A stretch of 64,000 nucleotides of DNA from Nocardia acidivorans NBRC 108247 (GCF_001625085.1 NZ_BDAW01000016.1:1-64000); one strand, 5' to 3'; counted from the first letter of the stretch, positions 7,581-17,480 are shown. Program-made: numbers and translations. Notes: generated by a model not told the origin, from the letters alone.

Positions 7581-9338
7581 TTGTCAGCGGCCGAGGACGC
7601 GTTCTATACAGGGGTTCAAAGTCTCGGATTGGTTTCCGGGGGAGTGCGCAACGACCAGCACGCGCTGGCGGCATTCCACGCGGCGACCGATCTCGATCCG
7701 GATATGTGCGATGCCTGGCTCGGGCTCGCCATGGCCGGGGAAATCTCCGGTGAAGTCATCTACGGGGCGTACCGCTCCGTCCACAATCTGTACCGGGATC
7801 AGCAGCGGGCGGGCCTGCCCGATCGATCGCTCTGGTGTCAGGTCGAGATCGGTATGTACGGGCTGCGAGTGGCCATGTCCGATCGCGATCAGATCGCGCT
7901 CGCGCAGGCGTGCAAATACGCCGAGGGCGGTGAATGGGATGAGGCCGCGGCCATTCTCGACCAGCTGCCCGCCGACGATGTCGCCGACTTCGTCCGGCTC
8001 TCACTGTATTTCCGCACCCACCGCTGGCCCGATGTGCTGGAATTCCGGGCGAGCAAACCGGCTCTCGAAGACAATCTGCTCGATATCGCCGCCGAATTGA
8101 TGGCGACACACGCGCTGGCGCATCTGGGCCGCTTCGGTGAAGCCCTGCCCCGCGCCCAGCGCATTGTCGAGGACAGCTCCTCGGGCAGTCTCTCCTACAT
8201 CTGGGCCGACGCGCACTTCCTGCTCGGAATGGTGTTGCGGCACAACGGCGATCACGAGGCCGCCGATCGAATCCTCAAGGGACTGCAGGGTTCCGCGCTG
8301 TGGCAGCAGCATGAGGATTGGCAGCGTGCGGTCGCGGACAAGACCTATCGCTTCGAAATCACGACCGCGGACGTCATATCCACCCGCACCGACCGCTGGG
8401 ATCCGCGCTCGGGCGATGACCCGGCCGAGGTGGCGGCCTCCGCGGCGCGTGACGAACGTGAATCCCTGCTCACCGAGGCTTCTGATCTGTTGCAGGCGCA
8501 GATCGGCATGGACTCGGTCAAGGAGCAGGTGGACCGGCTCAAATCCGGGGTGCTGATGGATCAGGTGCGCGCCAAACGCGGTCTGGCCGTTGACTCCCGG
8601 TCCCATCACCTGATCTTCTCCGGGCCGCCCGGCACCGGTAAGACAACCATCGCGCGCGTTATCGCCAAGATCTTCGCCGGGCTCGGCGTGGTGGAGAACG
8701 CGGACGTGGTCGAGGTGTCCCGCAACGATATGGTCGGCACCCACCTCGGGCACACCGCGCCCAAGACCAACGCGCTGATCGATTCGGCCCTGGGCGGAGT
8801 GCTGTTCATCGACGAGGCGTACACCCTGATCCAGGAAGGGCTTTCCGGCGGAGACGCTTTCGGCAAGGAAGCGGTCGATACGCTACTGGCCCGAATGGAG
8901 AACGACCGCGACAAACTTGTCGTGATCATCGCGGGCTACGAGGACCAGATCGATCGGTTCCTGGCCTCCAACGATGGCTTGGCCTCCCGTTTCACCAAAC
9001 GCATCCGGTTCGCCAGCTACGACGCGAACGAACTCGTCCGCATTGCCGAACATATCGCCCAGAACAAGGATTCGATCCTGTCCGGGAATGCCCGCGCTGC
9101 CCTGCACGCCCGCTGTGAGCAACTCTCCGGGCAGGCTCGCAACGGCCGTCGCCTGATCGACCTCGCGGGCAACGGCCGCTTCGTGCGCAATGTGGTGGAA
9201 GCCGCCGAGTCCGAACGCGATTACCGCTTCACCCGCGAGAACGCCAATGTGGCCGCGATGACCGACGAAGAACTCATGACCATCTCCGAGGCGGATATCA
9301 CCGCCGCCCTGGAAGGACTGGCGCCGGCCGCCCACTGA
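7581..9338 (+). CDS. eccA: ESX AAA+ ATPase EccA
   Basis: The protein has an N-terminal TPR-like helical half and a C-terminal CbxX/CfqX-type AAA+ ATPase. Walker A GPPGTGKT is at about residues 348-355, Walker B LFIDEAYTL follows, and the sensor region contains the Asn/Arg-rich NGRRLIDLAGNGRFVRN. EccA is a cytosolic ATPase that acts on substrate-EspG complexes of type VII secretion. I chose TTG 7581 because GAAGGGAAG lies 7 bases upstream and it yields 585 residues, close to known EccA proteins (570-630). The frame stays open to 7386, but those extra codons overlap the palindromic operators. It is the first gene of the ESX core and 28 bp upstream of eccB. Confidence 0.93.
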   Translation: MSAAEDAFYTGVQSLGLVSGGVRNDQHALAAFHAATDLDPDMCDAWLGLAMAGEISGEVIYGAYRSVHNLYRDQQRAGLPDRSLWCQVEIGMYGLRVAMSDRDQIALAQACKYAEGGEWDEAAAILDQLPADDVADFVRLSLYFRTHRWPDVLEFRASKPALEDNLLDIAAELMATHALAHLGRFGEALPRAQRIVEDSSSGSLSYIWADAHFLLGMVLRHNGDHEAADRILKGLQGSALWQQHEDWQRAVADKTYRFEITTADVISTRTDRWDPRSGDDPAEVAASAARDERESLLTEASDLLQAQIGMDSVKEQVDRLKSGVLMDQVRAKRGLAVDSRSHHLIFSGPPGTGKTTIARVIAKIFAGLGVVENADVVEVSRNDMVGTHLGHTAPKTNALIDSALGGVLFIDEAYTLIQEGLSGGDAFGKEAVDTLLARMENDRDKLVVIIAGYEDQIDRFLASNDGLASRFTKRIRFASYDANELVRIAEHIAQNKDSILSGNARAALHARCEQLSGQARNGRRLIDLAGNGRFVRNVVEAAESERDYRFTRENANVAAMTDEELMTISEADITAALEGLAPAAH

Positions 9339-9366
9339 TCGGCGCGACGGAAGGAAATACACGACG

Positions 9367-10923
9367 GTGGCCCGCTTCCGGGTGGTGACCAAACACCAGA
9401 TCTCCGGCTGGCGCTTCCTGTTCCGGCGCATCGAACACGCGCTGGTCCGGCGGGACGCCTCGATGATCGACGATCCGCAGCGCGGGCGCTCCACCGCTCT
9501 GTCGATCGGTATCGCGATGGCCTGTGTGGTCATCGCGGGATCGGCGGTGCTGTCCTTCTTCAAGCCCGCGAAGCCGATCGGCGATTCGAAGATCGTCGCC
9601 GAAAAGGGCACGGGCGCACTGTATGTGCGGGTGGGTGGGCGACTGCATCCGGCGCTGAACCTCACCTCGGCGCGGCTGGTGATCGGTGCGGCCGAGAACC
9701 CGGTTCAGGTGTCCAAGGAGGAGCTGGCGAAGTTCCCGCGCGGCCCGATCGTGGGCATCGCGGGTGCGCCGGGGGCGATCTCCGATGGCAATGACCGCGA
9801 TTCCTCGTGGGCGGTATGCGACAGCACCGCCACCGGTGCGGCCGGCCCGACGGATCCCACCACCGGTCTACCCACCACCAGCCGCTCCCCGGTGCGCACC
9901 GTCGCGATCGGCAGTCGGCTCACCATCGACGGTGATGCCATCCGCCCGCTCGGTGACACCCAGGCCCGGCTGCTGCGCGAGGGCTCGACCACCTGGCTGG
10001 TGTATCGCGATCGTGAGCGCGGAATCGTCAGGGCTACAATCAATCTCGCTGATTCACCGGTCACCCTGGCCCTGGGTATCGACGCCACCGCGCCGGTGCT
10101 CCCGGCCTCGCGCGGATTGCTCGAAGCCATCCCGGAGGCACCGCCGCTGCGGGTACCCGCGGTGCCGGGGGCGGGGCAGGTTATCAGCCTGCCCTCGGGT
10201 CTGTCGGTCGCCGTCGGCTCGGTGCTCTCGGTCTCCACCGTGGATCACGGAGCCGCCTACTATCTGGTTTCGCAATCGGGCGTGGTGCAGATCAGCGCGG
10301 TGCTGGCGGCCATGGTCCGCAATGCCGATTCGCACGGCGCGGTCTCGGCCATCGCCGTCGGCCCGGATGTGGTGGCCACCAACCTGCGCCCCGGTGGCTG
10401 GCCCGGCACCACCAGCTATCCCGCCACCGCGGTGCACATCGCCGATCCCGAACGCGACGGCATCACCTGCTACCACTGGAAGCACGCGCCCGACGATCCG
10501 AACGCGAGCACCGAACTGCTGATCGGGCGGCAACTGCCACTGGCGGCCGAGGAGCTCGCGCGCACGGTGCCGCTGGTGACCGCGAGCGGTTCGCGCGGGA
10601 CCACCGCCGACGCCGCCTATCTGCCCCGCGATTCCGGCAGTTTCGTGCGCGTCACCGGAGCGGACCCGGCCTCACCGCTGCGCGAGGCGCTGTACTGGAT
10701 TTCCGACAGCGGCGTGCGCTACGGCATCGACGCCCACCTCGGCGGCAGTTCGCCGGATCCCACGCTGACCGCACTCGCGCTGCGCAATCCCGTTCCCGCC
10801 CCGTGGAGCATCGTCTCGCTCTTCGCCGTCGGCCCGACCCTGTCCCAGCGCGATGCCCGCATCCAACACGACGGCATCGCCGCCGATCGCGCCGCCGCGC
10901 CCCTGCCCGGAGGACAACCGTGA
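9367..10923 (+). CDS. eccB: ESX core component EccB
   Basis: This is a GTG-start protein of 518 residues. The short cytoplasmic N-terminus FRVVTKHQISGWRFLFRRIE is the EccB signature, followed by one membrane helix near residues 48-68 and a large extracytoplasmic domain with the usual pseudo-repeats. Two Cys residues (in WAVCDS and ITCYHW) could form the conserved disulfide. EccB forms part of the membrane channel complex with EccC, EccD and EccE and has been linked to ATPase activity in mycobacteria. The stop overlaps the eccC start by 4 bases (GTGA), so translation is probably coupled. Confidence 0.95.
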   Translation: MARFRVVTKHQISGWRFLFRRIEHALVRRDASMIDDPQRGRSTALSIGIAMACVVIAGSAVLSFFKPAKPIGDSKIVAEKGTGALYVRVGGRLHPALNLTSARLVIGAAENPVQVSKEELAKFPRGPIVGIAGAPGAISDGNDRDSSWAVCDSTATGAAGPTDPTTGLPTTSRSPVRTVAIGSRLTIDGDAIRPLGDTQARLLREGSTTWLVYRDRERGIVRATINLADSPVTLALGIDATAPVLPASRGLLEAIPEAPPLRVPAVPGAGQVISLPSGLSVAVGSVLSVSTVDHGAAYYLVSQSGVVQISAVLAAMVRNADSHGAVSAIAVGPDVVATNLRPGGWPGTTSYPATAVHIADPERDGITCYHWKHAPDDPNASTELLIGRQLPLAAEELARTVPLVTASGSRGTTADAAYLPRDSGSFVRVTGADPASPLREALYWISDSGVRYGIDAHLGGSSPDPTLTALALRNPVPAPWSIVSLFAVGPTLSQRDARIQHDGIAADRAAAPLPGGQP

Positions 10924-13900
10924 CCACCACGCGCCGTTTCGTCCGCCCCGCCCGCATGGTGCGCGGGCCCAAGGCGCCGGCGGTGGCCGAACTGCGCCTG
11001 CAACCGCCCACCGAATTGCCCAAACCCGTTCCGCCGTCCCGGCTTCGGATGATCATGCCCGTGGTGATGATGGCTGGCATGGGCGGAATGATGGTCATGA
11101 TGTTCCGCGGCGGCGGGGCCATGAATCCGATGTCGCTGATGTTCCCCATCATGATGGTGGTGTCCATGTTCGGCACCATGGGTGGCGCCATGGGCGGCAA
11201 TGGGGGAGGCGGCGCGGCGTCCCTCAACGAGGAACGCAAGGATTATCTGCGCAGTATCTCCGAACATCGGAAATCGGTGCGCGCCACCGAGACCGAGCTG
11301 CATACCTACCTGACCCACACCCATCCCGGGCCCGACAGCGTGGCCCGGCTGATCGGTGGCCAGCGTATGTGGGAGGTCCAGGTCGCCAGTCCGCAGTTCC
11401 TGCGCATCCGGGTCGGGCGCGGTCGCATCGCGAATCAGGTGCGGGTCATCGTGCCCGAGGCCGCACCGCTCGCGGATCTGGATCCCGTTGGCGTGGTCGA
11501 GGTTACGCGTTTCGCCAAGGCGTATTCGACCGTCGGGGGTATGCCGGTCGCGATCAATCTGCTGTCCGCACCCGAGATCGGCCTGGACGGCGACGCTGCC
11601 GCCGTGGCGGGCCTGATCCGTGCGATGCTCGCGGAAACCGTTGTGCTGCATGGGCCCGACCAGGTCGGCATCGCCGCGGTGCTGCCCGAACCCGACGCAC
11701 CCGAATGGGCATGGCTGAAATGGCTGCCGCACACCCAACATCCCAGCGATAGGGACGCCATCGGGTCGAGCCGGATGGTGTACCGCTCGGTCGCCGAACT
11801 CCGGGGCAAGGTGCTGGCCGGGCTCAACCGCGGACCGTTCTCGGCCAATAGTCAACCGTCACTGGAGCGCAAGCACTTCCTGCTCATCGTCGGCGTCGGC
11901 GGGGCGGCCAATGAACGCGATATCTCCGGTATCGACGGCTGCACCTGGCTGCGGCTCGGCGTCGCGGAACAACCACTGCCGCGTGCGCTGCGGTTCAGCG
12001 TGGACGAGGACCGCTCACTGTTCGAGGTGTCCGCACGCGGTAGACGCCGCGTCGGCCGGGCCGATGCCATGTCCGTCAGCGCGTGTACCGCCTTGGCTCG
12101 CAGCCTCGCCCCCTACCGGCTCTCCACGGTGGTCGAAGCCGTTGTCGCCGAACAGGCGGGCGGCACCAGCTGGGAGGAAATGGTCGGCATCACCGATCCG
12201 GGTGATATCCAAATCGATCGGTCCTGGCGCGCGATACGCGATATCGATCGATCGCGGCTGAACGTCCCCTTCGGCTACGACCCGGCGGGCAGTCTGGTCC
12301 ACCTCGACATCAAGGAATCCGCCGAGGAGGGTATGGGCCCGCACGGCATGTGCATCGGCGCGACCGGTTCGGGAAAGTCCGAATTCCTGCGCACCCTGGT
12401 CCTTTCGGCGGTCACCACGCACTCCCCGGATCTGCTGAATCTGCTGCTGGTCGACTTCAAGGGCGGTGCGACCTTCCTCGGGTTCGAGCGCCTGTCCCAT
12501 GTGACCGCCGTAGTCACCAATATGGAGGAGGAGGCCGATCTCGTCACCCGTATGGAGGACGTGATCAATGGCGAAATGGCCCGGCGGCAACGCATTTTGC
12601 GCGATGCGGGCAACTTCGCCAGCGTCGCGGATTACGAGCGCGCCCGAGAACAGGGCGCACAGCTCGAACCCATGCCTACGCTGTTGATCATCCTCGACGA
12701 ATTCGCCGAACTGCTGGAACAGCATCCGAGCTTCTCCAAACTGTTCGTCGCCATCGGCCGCCTGGGCCGGTCACTGCGCATCCACCTGCTGCTGGCCTCG
12801 CAGAAGGTGCCCTCCAGTCGAATGGGCGAGCTCGAGGCGCACCTGTCCTACCGAATCGCGTTGCGCACCAACCAAACCAGCGATTCGCGCGATGCCATCG
12901 GCACCGCCGACGCCTATCACCTGCCCAAGAAGCCGGGCGCGGGCTACCTGCGCGTCGGTGCGGGCGATCTGCAGCGCTTCCAGGCCGCCTATGTCGGGTC
13001 GCCCTATACCGCCCCCATGCAGACCGCCACGCCCGGCACTCAGCGCGCCCGGCGCGCCAGCGGCGGCTACCGCATGCCGGAGCGTTTCACCGCGGCCGCC
13101 ATCGCCGAAATCCAAAGTCCCGTCCCCGAACCCGTGCCCGCGCCGGAACCCGAGGTCATCGATGCCGAACCGGTGACGGTGATGGAGACCGTACTGCAGC
13201 AACTCGCCGGGCACGGACGGCCCGCCCACCGAATGTGGTTGCCGCCGTTGAATATCGCGCCCACTCTCGATCGGCTCATTCAGAACGTGACGCCGGGAAG
13301 CCTGCAACTGCCCTGGGCCATCGTCGACCAACCCCGCCTGCAACGCCAGGACGTGTGGACGGTGGACCTGTCCGCGGCCGGGGGGCATGTCGCGATCGTC
13401 GGCGGGCCGCAGTCGGGCAAATCCACGGCCGTACAGACCCTGGTCCTGTCGGGCGCACTGACCCATACCCCCGAGCAGGTGCAGTTCTACTGCCTGGATT
13501 TCTCCGGCGGTCTCACCGGCCTGCGCGCCCTGCCGCACGTGGGCTCGATCGCCTCCATCCGCGACGTCGACCGCGTTCGGCGCACCTTCGCGTTGCTGAC
13601 CAACCTGATCGCGCACCGGCAGAACCTATTCGCCGAATTGGGTATCGACTCCATGCGTGAATTCCGTCGCCGCCGCGCGTCCGCGCCCGAATCGGCAGTG
13701 CTCGATGCCCATGGCGATCAATACGGGGACGTCTTTCTCGTCATCGACGGCTGGGATGTCGGATTCTCCAGCAACGGACCGTATTACGACGAATACCTAC
13801 CGGTGGTGGAATCGCTTGCGCTGCAGGGTCTGAACTACGGCGTGCACCTGGTGCTGACCAGCTCGCGCTGGGCCGCCATCCGGTCCTCGATCAGGGATAT

Positions 13901-14924
13901 GCTCCAGACCCGGCTGGAAATGCGCCTCGGCGACCTCACCGATACCGTGTTCACCACCCAGCGGCAGGTTGTCGCCTCGATACCCGCCAACCGGCCGGGA
14001 CGCTGCATCTCCACCGACGCCCTGCATATGCTGATCGCGCTGCCGCGCGTCGACGGTGCCGCGGAGCCGGATTCCATTGGTGCGGGGCTTACCGCCGCGG
14101 CCGAAACCCTCACCCGTCAATACCCCGGCAGGCGCGCACCGGAGGTGAAGCTGTTGCCCGCCCATATCACCCTCGCCGAGGTCACCGCGGGAATGCCCGT
14201 GCCGACCACCCTCGCGCAGCGGCTGGTGGTGCCGTTCGGTCTCCGCGAATCCGATCTCACCCCGGCCGTCATCGACTTCGGTGTCTCCACCCACATGATG
14301 GTGCTCGGGTCCACGGGTTGCGGTAAGTCGACCGTGGTTGGGGCACTGCTGGATTCGATCCATCGGCGATTCACCCCGGAGCAGGCGCGAATCCTGCTCA
14401 TCGACTATCGCAGGCAGCATATGGACGCGGTGCCCGAGGAACATCTGATCGGGTACCTCACCAGTGAACGCGATCTCATCGAGGGACTCGGCGGTTTCGC
14501 GGAGCGCATGCGCGAACGCCGTGCGCCCGACGGCGTGACCTCACAGCAGCTCAAGGAGCGCTCCTGGTGGAGCGGCCCGGAGATCTTCGTGGTCGTCGAC
14601 GACTACCACATGGTTGTCCAACGTGGACAGGGCAATCCGCTCGATCCGCTGAAGGACCTCATTGTCGACGGCCGTGACACCGGCCTGCATCTCATAGCGG
14701 CGCGCAATATCGCACAGGCCGATTCGGCCATGTACGACAACATTCTCGGGCAGATGAAGAACCTCAATTCCTCGGGACTCATCATGGACGGCTCGCGGCT
14801 GGACGGCATGCTGGTCGGCGATGTCAAGGCGACGAAACAGCCTACGGGCCGGGGCATTTTCGTCGAACCGCTGCACGCCCGCCGCGACCTCGTACAGGCC
14901 GCGCTGCCCGCGGTGCGGGAGTAG
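10920..14924 (+). CDS. eccC: ESX secretion ATPase EccC (EccCa-EccCb fused)
   Basis: The protein is 1334 residues from GTG 10920, which has GGAGGA five bases upstream and overlaps the eccB stop by four. Two N-terminal membrane helices (rich in Met, Gly and Val, about residues 35-90) precede three FtsK/SpoIIIE ATPase domains. Their Walker A motifs are GATGSGKS near 480, GGPQSGKS near 827 and GSTGCGKS near 1129. Domain 1 also has the Walker B LLVDFKGG and a LIILDEF motif. EccC is the motor that binds Esx-type C-terminal signals and drives export. The single polypeptide resembles ESX-3, -4 and -5 rather than the split ESX-1 form. Confidence 0.96.
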   Translation: MTTTRRFVRPARMVRGPKAPAVAELRLQPPTELPKPVPPSRLRMIMPVVMMAGMGGMMVMMFRGGGAMNPMSLMFPIMMVVSMFGTMGGAMGGNGGGGAASLNEERKDYLRSISEHRKSVRATETELHTYLTHTHPGPDSVARLIGGQRMWEVQVASPQFLRIRVGRGRIANQVRVIVPEAAPLADLDPVGVVEVTRFAKAYSTVGGMPVAINLLSAPEIGLDGDAAAVAGLIRAMLAETVVLHGPDQVGIAAVLPEPDAPEWAWLKWLPHTQHPSDRDAIGSSRMVYRSVAELRGKVLAGLNRGPFSANSQPSLERKHFLLIVGVGGAANERDISGIDGCTWLRLGVAEQPLPRALRFSVDEDRSLFEVSARGRRRVGRADAMSVSACTALARSLAPYRLSTVVEAVVAEQAGGTSWEEMVGITDPGDIQIDRSWRAIRDIDRSRLNVPFGYDPAGSLVHLDIKESAEEGMGPHGMCIGATGSGKSEFLRTLVLSAVTTHSPDLLNLLLVDFKGGATFLGFERLSHVTAVVTNMEEEADLVTRMEDVINGEMARRQRILRDAGNFASVADYERAREQGAQLEPMPTLLIILDEFAELLEQHPSFSKLFVAIGRLGRSLRIHLLLASQKVPSSRMGELEAHLSYRIALRTNQTSDSRDAIGTADAYHLPKKPGAGYLRVGAGDLQRFQAAYVGSPYTAPMQTATPGTQRARRASGGYRMPERFTAAAIAEIQSPVPEPVPAPEPEVIDAEPVTVMETVLQQLAGHGRPAHRMWLPPLNIAPTLDRLIQNVTPGSLQLPWAIVDQPRLQRQDVWTVDLSAAGGHVAIVGGPQSGKSTAVQTLVLSGALTHTPEQVQFYCLDFSGGLTGLRALPHVGSIASIRDVDRVRRTFALLTNLIAHRQNLFAELGIDSMREFRRRRASAPESAVLDAHGDQYGDVFLVIDGWDVGFSSNGPYYDEYLPVVESLALQGLNYGVHLVLTSSRWAAIRSSIRDMLQTRLEMRLGDLTDTVFTTQRQVVASIPANRPGRCISTDALHMLIALPRVDGAAEPDSIGAGLTAAAETLTRQYPGRRAPEVKLLPAHITLAEVTAGMPVPTTLAQRLVVPFGLRESDLTPAVIDFGVSTHMMVLGSTGCGKSTVVGALLDSIHRRFTPEQARILLIDYRRQHMDAVPEEHLIGYLTSERDLIEGLGGFAERMRERRAPDGVTSQQLKERSWWSGPEIFVVVDDYHMVVQRGQGNPLDPLKDLIVDGRDTGLHLIAARNIAQADSAMYDNILGQMKNLNSSGLIMDGSRLDGMLVGDVKATKQPTGRGIFVEPLHARRDLVQAALPAVRE

Positions 14925-14970
14925 CCGGGCGCGTCCTATTCGCCGCTCGAAGAGTGAAAAACAACTCGCA

Positions 14971-14986
14971 TTCCCAAGGGTGGGAA
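14971..14986 (+). promoter_or_regulatory. TTCCC-N6-GGGAA palindrome before the PE/PPE/Esx genes (copy 5)
   Basis: The spacer is AAGGGT. It lies in the 125-bp gap between eccC and the PE gene, 63 bp before the ATG. A TACCTC hexamer begins 20 bases after it. This suggests an internal promoter that lets substrate genes be made independently of the ATPase genes. Confidence 0.72.
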
Positions 14987-15049
14987 TGCAATAGCGTTCT
15001 TTACGTACCTCTCCATTCGAGCAATCGAATAGTCGCAAGGAGACGATCC

Positions 15050-15367
15050 ATGTTCGTCCAAGTCGCACACGAGGAGCTCCCCGGTATCGGTGGGCAGCTT
15101 CAGACCATTCACGGCGCCTTGTCCTCGGTCGTCGGGACGCAGCTACACCGCGCGGTGCCGATACCCGCGGGCACCGACTCGGTGAGCGTCACGGCGGCGA
15201 TGCGCTTGGTGGCCCAAACCGCGCAGCATATGGCGGTCACCGTACCCGGGCTCGCGCACCTGCTGTCCGGCGCCGAGATGATCTATCCGGTCAGCGCCGC
15301 CTACGGCGGTACCGACGGCACGGGCGGGGCCACCATCGGCGGGGTGGGCGCGCAGCTGAGCGTGTAG
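15050..15367 (+). CDS. PE-family-like T7SS substrate
   Basis: The protein is 105 residues, two helices joined by a turn, with AAGGAG eight bases before the ATG. Its position between eccC and a PPE gene is the canonical place for PE. The C-terminal end carries Y85-G-G-T-D89, matching the YxxxD/E type VII secretion signal just after the second helix. It lacks the Pro-Glu start of classical mycobacterial PE proteins, so it is a PE-like variant. It presumably forms a heterodimer with the PPE protein encoded 25 bp downstream and is escorted by EspG. Confidence 0.85.
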   Translation: MFVQVAHEELPGIGGQLQTIHGALSSVVGTQLHRAVPIPAGTDSVSVTAAMRLVAQTAQHMAVTVPGLAHLLSGAEMIYPVSAAYGGTDGTGGATIGGVGAQLSV

Positions 15368-15392
15368 TCCGCACCGGGTTCGGAGGGATGTC

Positions 15393-16772
15393 ATGTTTCC
15401 CGACTTTGTGGCGTTGCCGCCGGAAGTGAATTCCGCGCGTCTGTTCGCGGGCCCGGGCCCGAGCGAAATGGAGTCGACCGCCAGCGCGTACGCGGCCATT
15501 GCAGACGGCCTGCTCACCGCTGCCGCCGGCGCCGACGGAAGCATGAACCAGATGGAGATCATCTGGCAGGGCGGCTCGGCCGACCAGGCGCAGCGGGCAT
15601 TTCGCAACCATGCCAACTGGTTACGCACCGAGGGCGCCGCCGCGGCGACCACCGCGGCGGTCGCCGCCGGAATCGGCGTGGCCAATGGCGCCGCGCTGGG
15701 GGCCATGCCGACCGTCGCCGAAATCGAGGCGATTCAGGCCGCCATCGCGACGGCGAGTGCCGCCAGCCCCGGCAGTTTGGGAATGGGCGCCGCGACGGTG
15801 GCCATCCTCGAAGGCATGTACATGGCCGAATGGTTCCGGGCGGCGACCGTGATGAGCACCTACGCGGCCGCGACCACGGCCCTGCTCGGTGAGTTGCCGC
15901 CGCCGAGTGAAGCGCCGCCGATCGTGAGCGGACCGCCCGGCGTGGCTCCGCCGGGTATGCCGGGCATGGATCCCGGTGTGCCGGTGGGAGATTCGGGCGG
16001 CAATACCGGTCTCACCGATCCGGGCGGTGGCGGGAAGGGCTCGGGACCCTCCGGCGGTCTGCCCGGTGACGGCGCGGCCAAACCACCGGGCGGCGACCCG
16101 GGTAATCCGGGCGAACCGGGTCAGCCCGGCAATCCCGGTCAACCCGGCGACCCCGGTAATCCGGGTCAGCCGGGGCAGCCGGGCGGCGGAGATCCTCAGA
16201 CCCCGGTTACCCAAGCCCAGCAACCCATTTCGGAGCTGCCGAGCATGGCGACCGACGGCTACGGCGGTGGCGACGGACTCTCCTCCGGGGACGGCGGCCT
16301 GCTCGGCGCCGCACCCAACTCCACCACGTTGGCCGGACTCAACGGCGGCCTGGGCAGCATGGTGGCGCTCGGTATGACCCCGGGCGGATTCGGGGCGATA
16401 CCGGGCAGTACGACCGGGTTCCGAATGCCGACGAACTGGTCGACCATGTCGACCCGAGCGTTCGGTATGAATACGGGAACCCCTGCGGCGCAACCGGTTG
16501 CGCAACGGACCGCGCCTCGGGGTGTCACCGCGCCCAAGGCCCGGCGGCGTCGCGAGCGCGATGAGCGCAAGCCCGGGAAGGTCTTCGCGCCCGGTGAGTC
16601 GCAGGACGTGCCGGTGCTGGAGGAACCACCCGCGATAGGCGTCATCGAGTACCTCGACGGGGACGGACAGCGGGAATCGGTTTCCGAACAACTCCTGGGG
16701 CGGGAGGACCCCACCCTCGACGACCATACGGATCCGATTCTGGATTCGATCCTCGAAATACGTCCTCGATAG
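15393..16772 (+). CDS. PPE-family protein with collagen-like Gly-Pro tract
   Basis: The N-terminal 175 residues are a PPE domain: DFVALPPEVNSARLFAGPGP has the family signature, and W58-Q-G60 forms the WxG turn between helices. From about 180 the sequence is Pro/Gly-rich and contains a run of Gly-x-x triplets (GNPGEPGQPGNPGQPG type, residues about 232-268). It ends in a basic segment and an acidic tail with EEPPAIG. PPE proteins are secreted with a PE partner and act at the cell surface. The start has GGAGGG at good spacing. The triplet tract is unusual for a PPE and could form an extended stalk. Codons 16160-16200 are very GC-rich. Confidence 0.88.
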   Translation: MFPDFVALPPEVNSARLFAGPGPSEMESTASAYAAIADGLLTAAAGADGSMNQMEIIWQGGSADQAQRAFRNHANWLRTEGAAAATTAAVAAGIGVANGAALGAMPTVAEIEAIQAAIATASAASPGSLGMGAATVAILEGMYMAEWFRAATVMSTYAAATTALLGELPPPSEAPPIVSGPPGVAPPGMPGMDPGVPVGDSGGNTGLTDPGGGGKGSGPSGGLPGDGAAKPPGGDPGNPGEPGQPGNPGQPGDPGNPGQPGQPGGGDPQTPVTQAQQPISELPSMATDGYGGGDGLSSGDGGLLGAAPNSTTLAGLNGGLGSMVALGMTPGGFGAIPGSTTGFRMPTNWSTMSTRAFGMNTGTPAAQPVAQRTAPRGVTAPKARRRRERDERKPGKVFAPGESQDVPVLEEPPAIGVIEYLDGDGQRESVSEQLLGREDPTLDDHTDPILDSILEIRPR

Positions 16773-16817
16773 ATTGTCGCGGCCGAAGTTGAATACCCAT
16801 ATCGAAAGGAAATTCAA

Positions 16818-17144
16818 ATGGCGAATAAGTACAGCGGCGACCCGGTAAAGGTGCAGGAGTCCGCGAACAACACCTTCAAGGCCCACGAGGAACTGGAGAA
16901 CGACCTCGGCGCCCTGTTCAACGTCTCGGACGAATTGGCCAAGGCATTGGCCAGTAAGGGCGCCGGTGACGCGACCCAGATCGCCATGTCCGATGCGCTG
17001 CACAAGGGGAAGAGCCTCGACGGCCTCCTGGTTCAGATCGTCGAGCAGATGAAGAAGGCCGGTGTGACGGTCGACGAAACCGACAACTGGGCCAAGAGCA
17101 AGATCAGTGCCGTGGCCGGCAACAGCAAGATCTCGGCCTTCTGA
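16818..17144 (+). CDS. Esx (WXG100-superfamily) protein without the WxG motif, EsxB position
   Basis: This is a 108-residue protein with two amphipathic helices and a turn at about residues 47-52 that reads KGAGD instead of WxG. It is encoded between PPE and the second small Esx-like protein, where esxG/esxB sits in ESX loci, with AAAGGAAAT before the ATG. I see no C-terminal YxxxD/E motif; the only nearby Trp is in DNWAKSK near residue 91. It is probably one half of the secreted Esx heterodimer, but a diverged one. No signal peptide. Confidence 0.8.
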   Translation: MANKYSGDPVKVQESANNTFKAHEELENDLGALFNVSDELAKALASKGAGDATQIAMSDALHKGKSLDGLLVQIVEQMKKAGVTVDETDNWAKSKISAVAGNSKISAF

Positions 17145-17189
17145 TTCCCCCTACGCAGGCAAATTTTTCTCAGAAAGGCTGAATCGGAA

Positions 17190-17480
17190 ATGCTTTACAA
17201 TTTCGAAGAAATCGATACCCACACCAGCCAGCTGGGCGGAATCATCGACAAGATGGAACAGCACACCGCGCATATCTCCGCGGTGCGGCAGGACCTGCTG
17301 AACAGCGGATTCTTCGGTTCGGCGGCGACAGGCTACGACGATGTGATGACCCAGCTGAACACCAGGCTGACCCAGTATCAGACCAGCCTGACGCAGCTCA
17401 AGGGCGCCATCGGCACGTCCAGCGATCTCATGCGGATCACCGATACGAACAACGGAAAAGGCTTCGCGGGAATCCTGTGA
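17190..17480 (+). CDS. Esx (WXG100-superfamily) protein with FFG turn, EsxA position
   Basis: The 96-residue helix-turn-helix protein has GFFGSAA where WxGxA normally stands (residues about 39-45), so the Trp is replaced by Phe. The flanking helices (residues 5-36 and 46-75) have the usual heptad pattern. Its start is preceded by AGAAAGG. It is encoded 45 bp after the other small Esx-like gene and is most likely its partner. Such pairs are the main substrates of a T7SS. The tail after residue 80 is polar and short. Confidence 0.82.
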   Translation: MLYNFEEIDTHTSQLGGIIDKMEQHTAHISAVRQDLLNSGFFGSAATGYDDVMTQLNTRLTQYQTSLTQLKGAIGTSSDLMRITDTNNGKGFAGIL

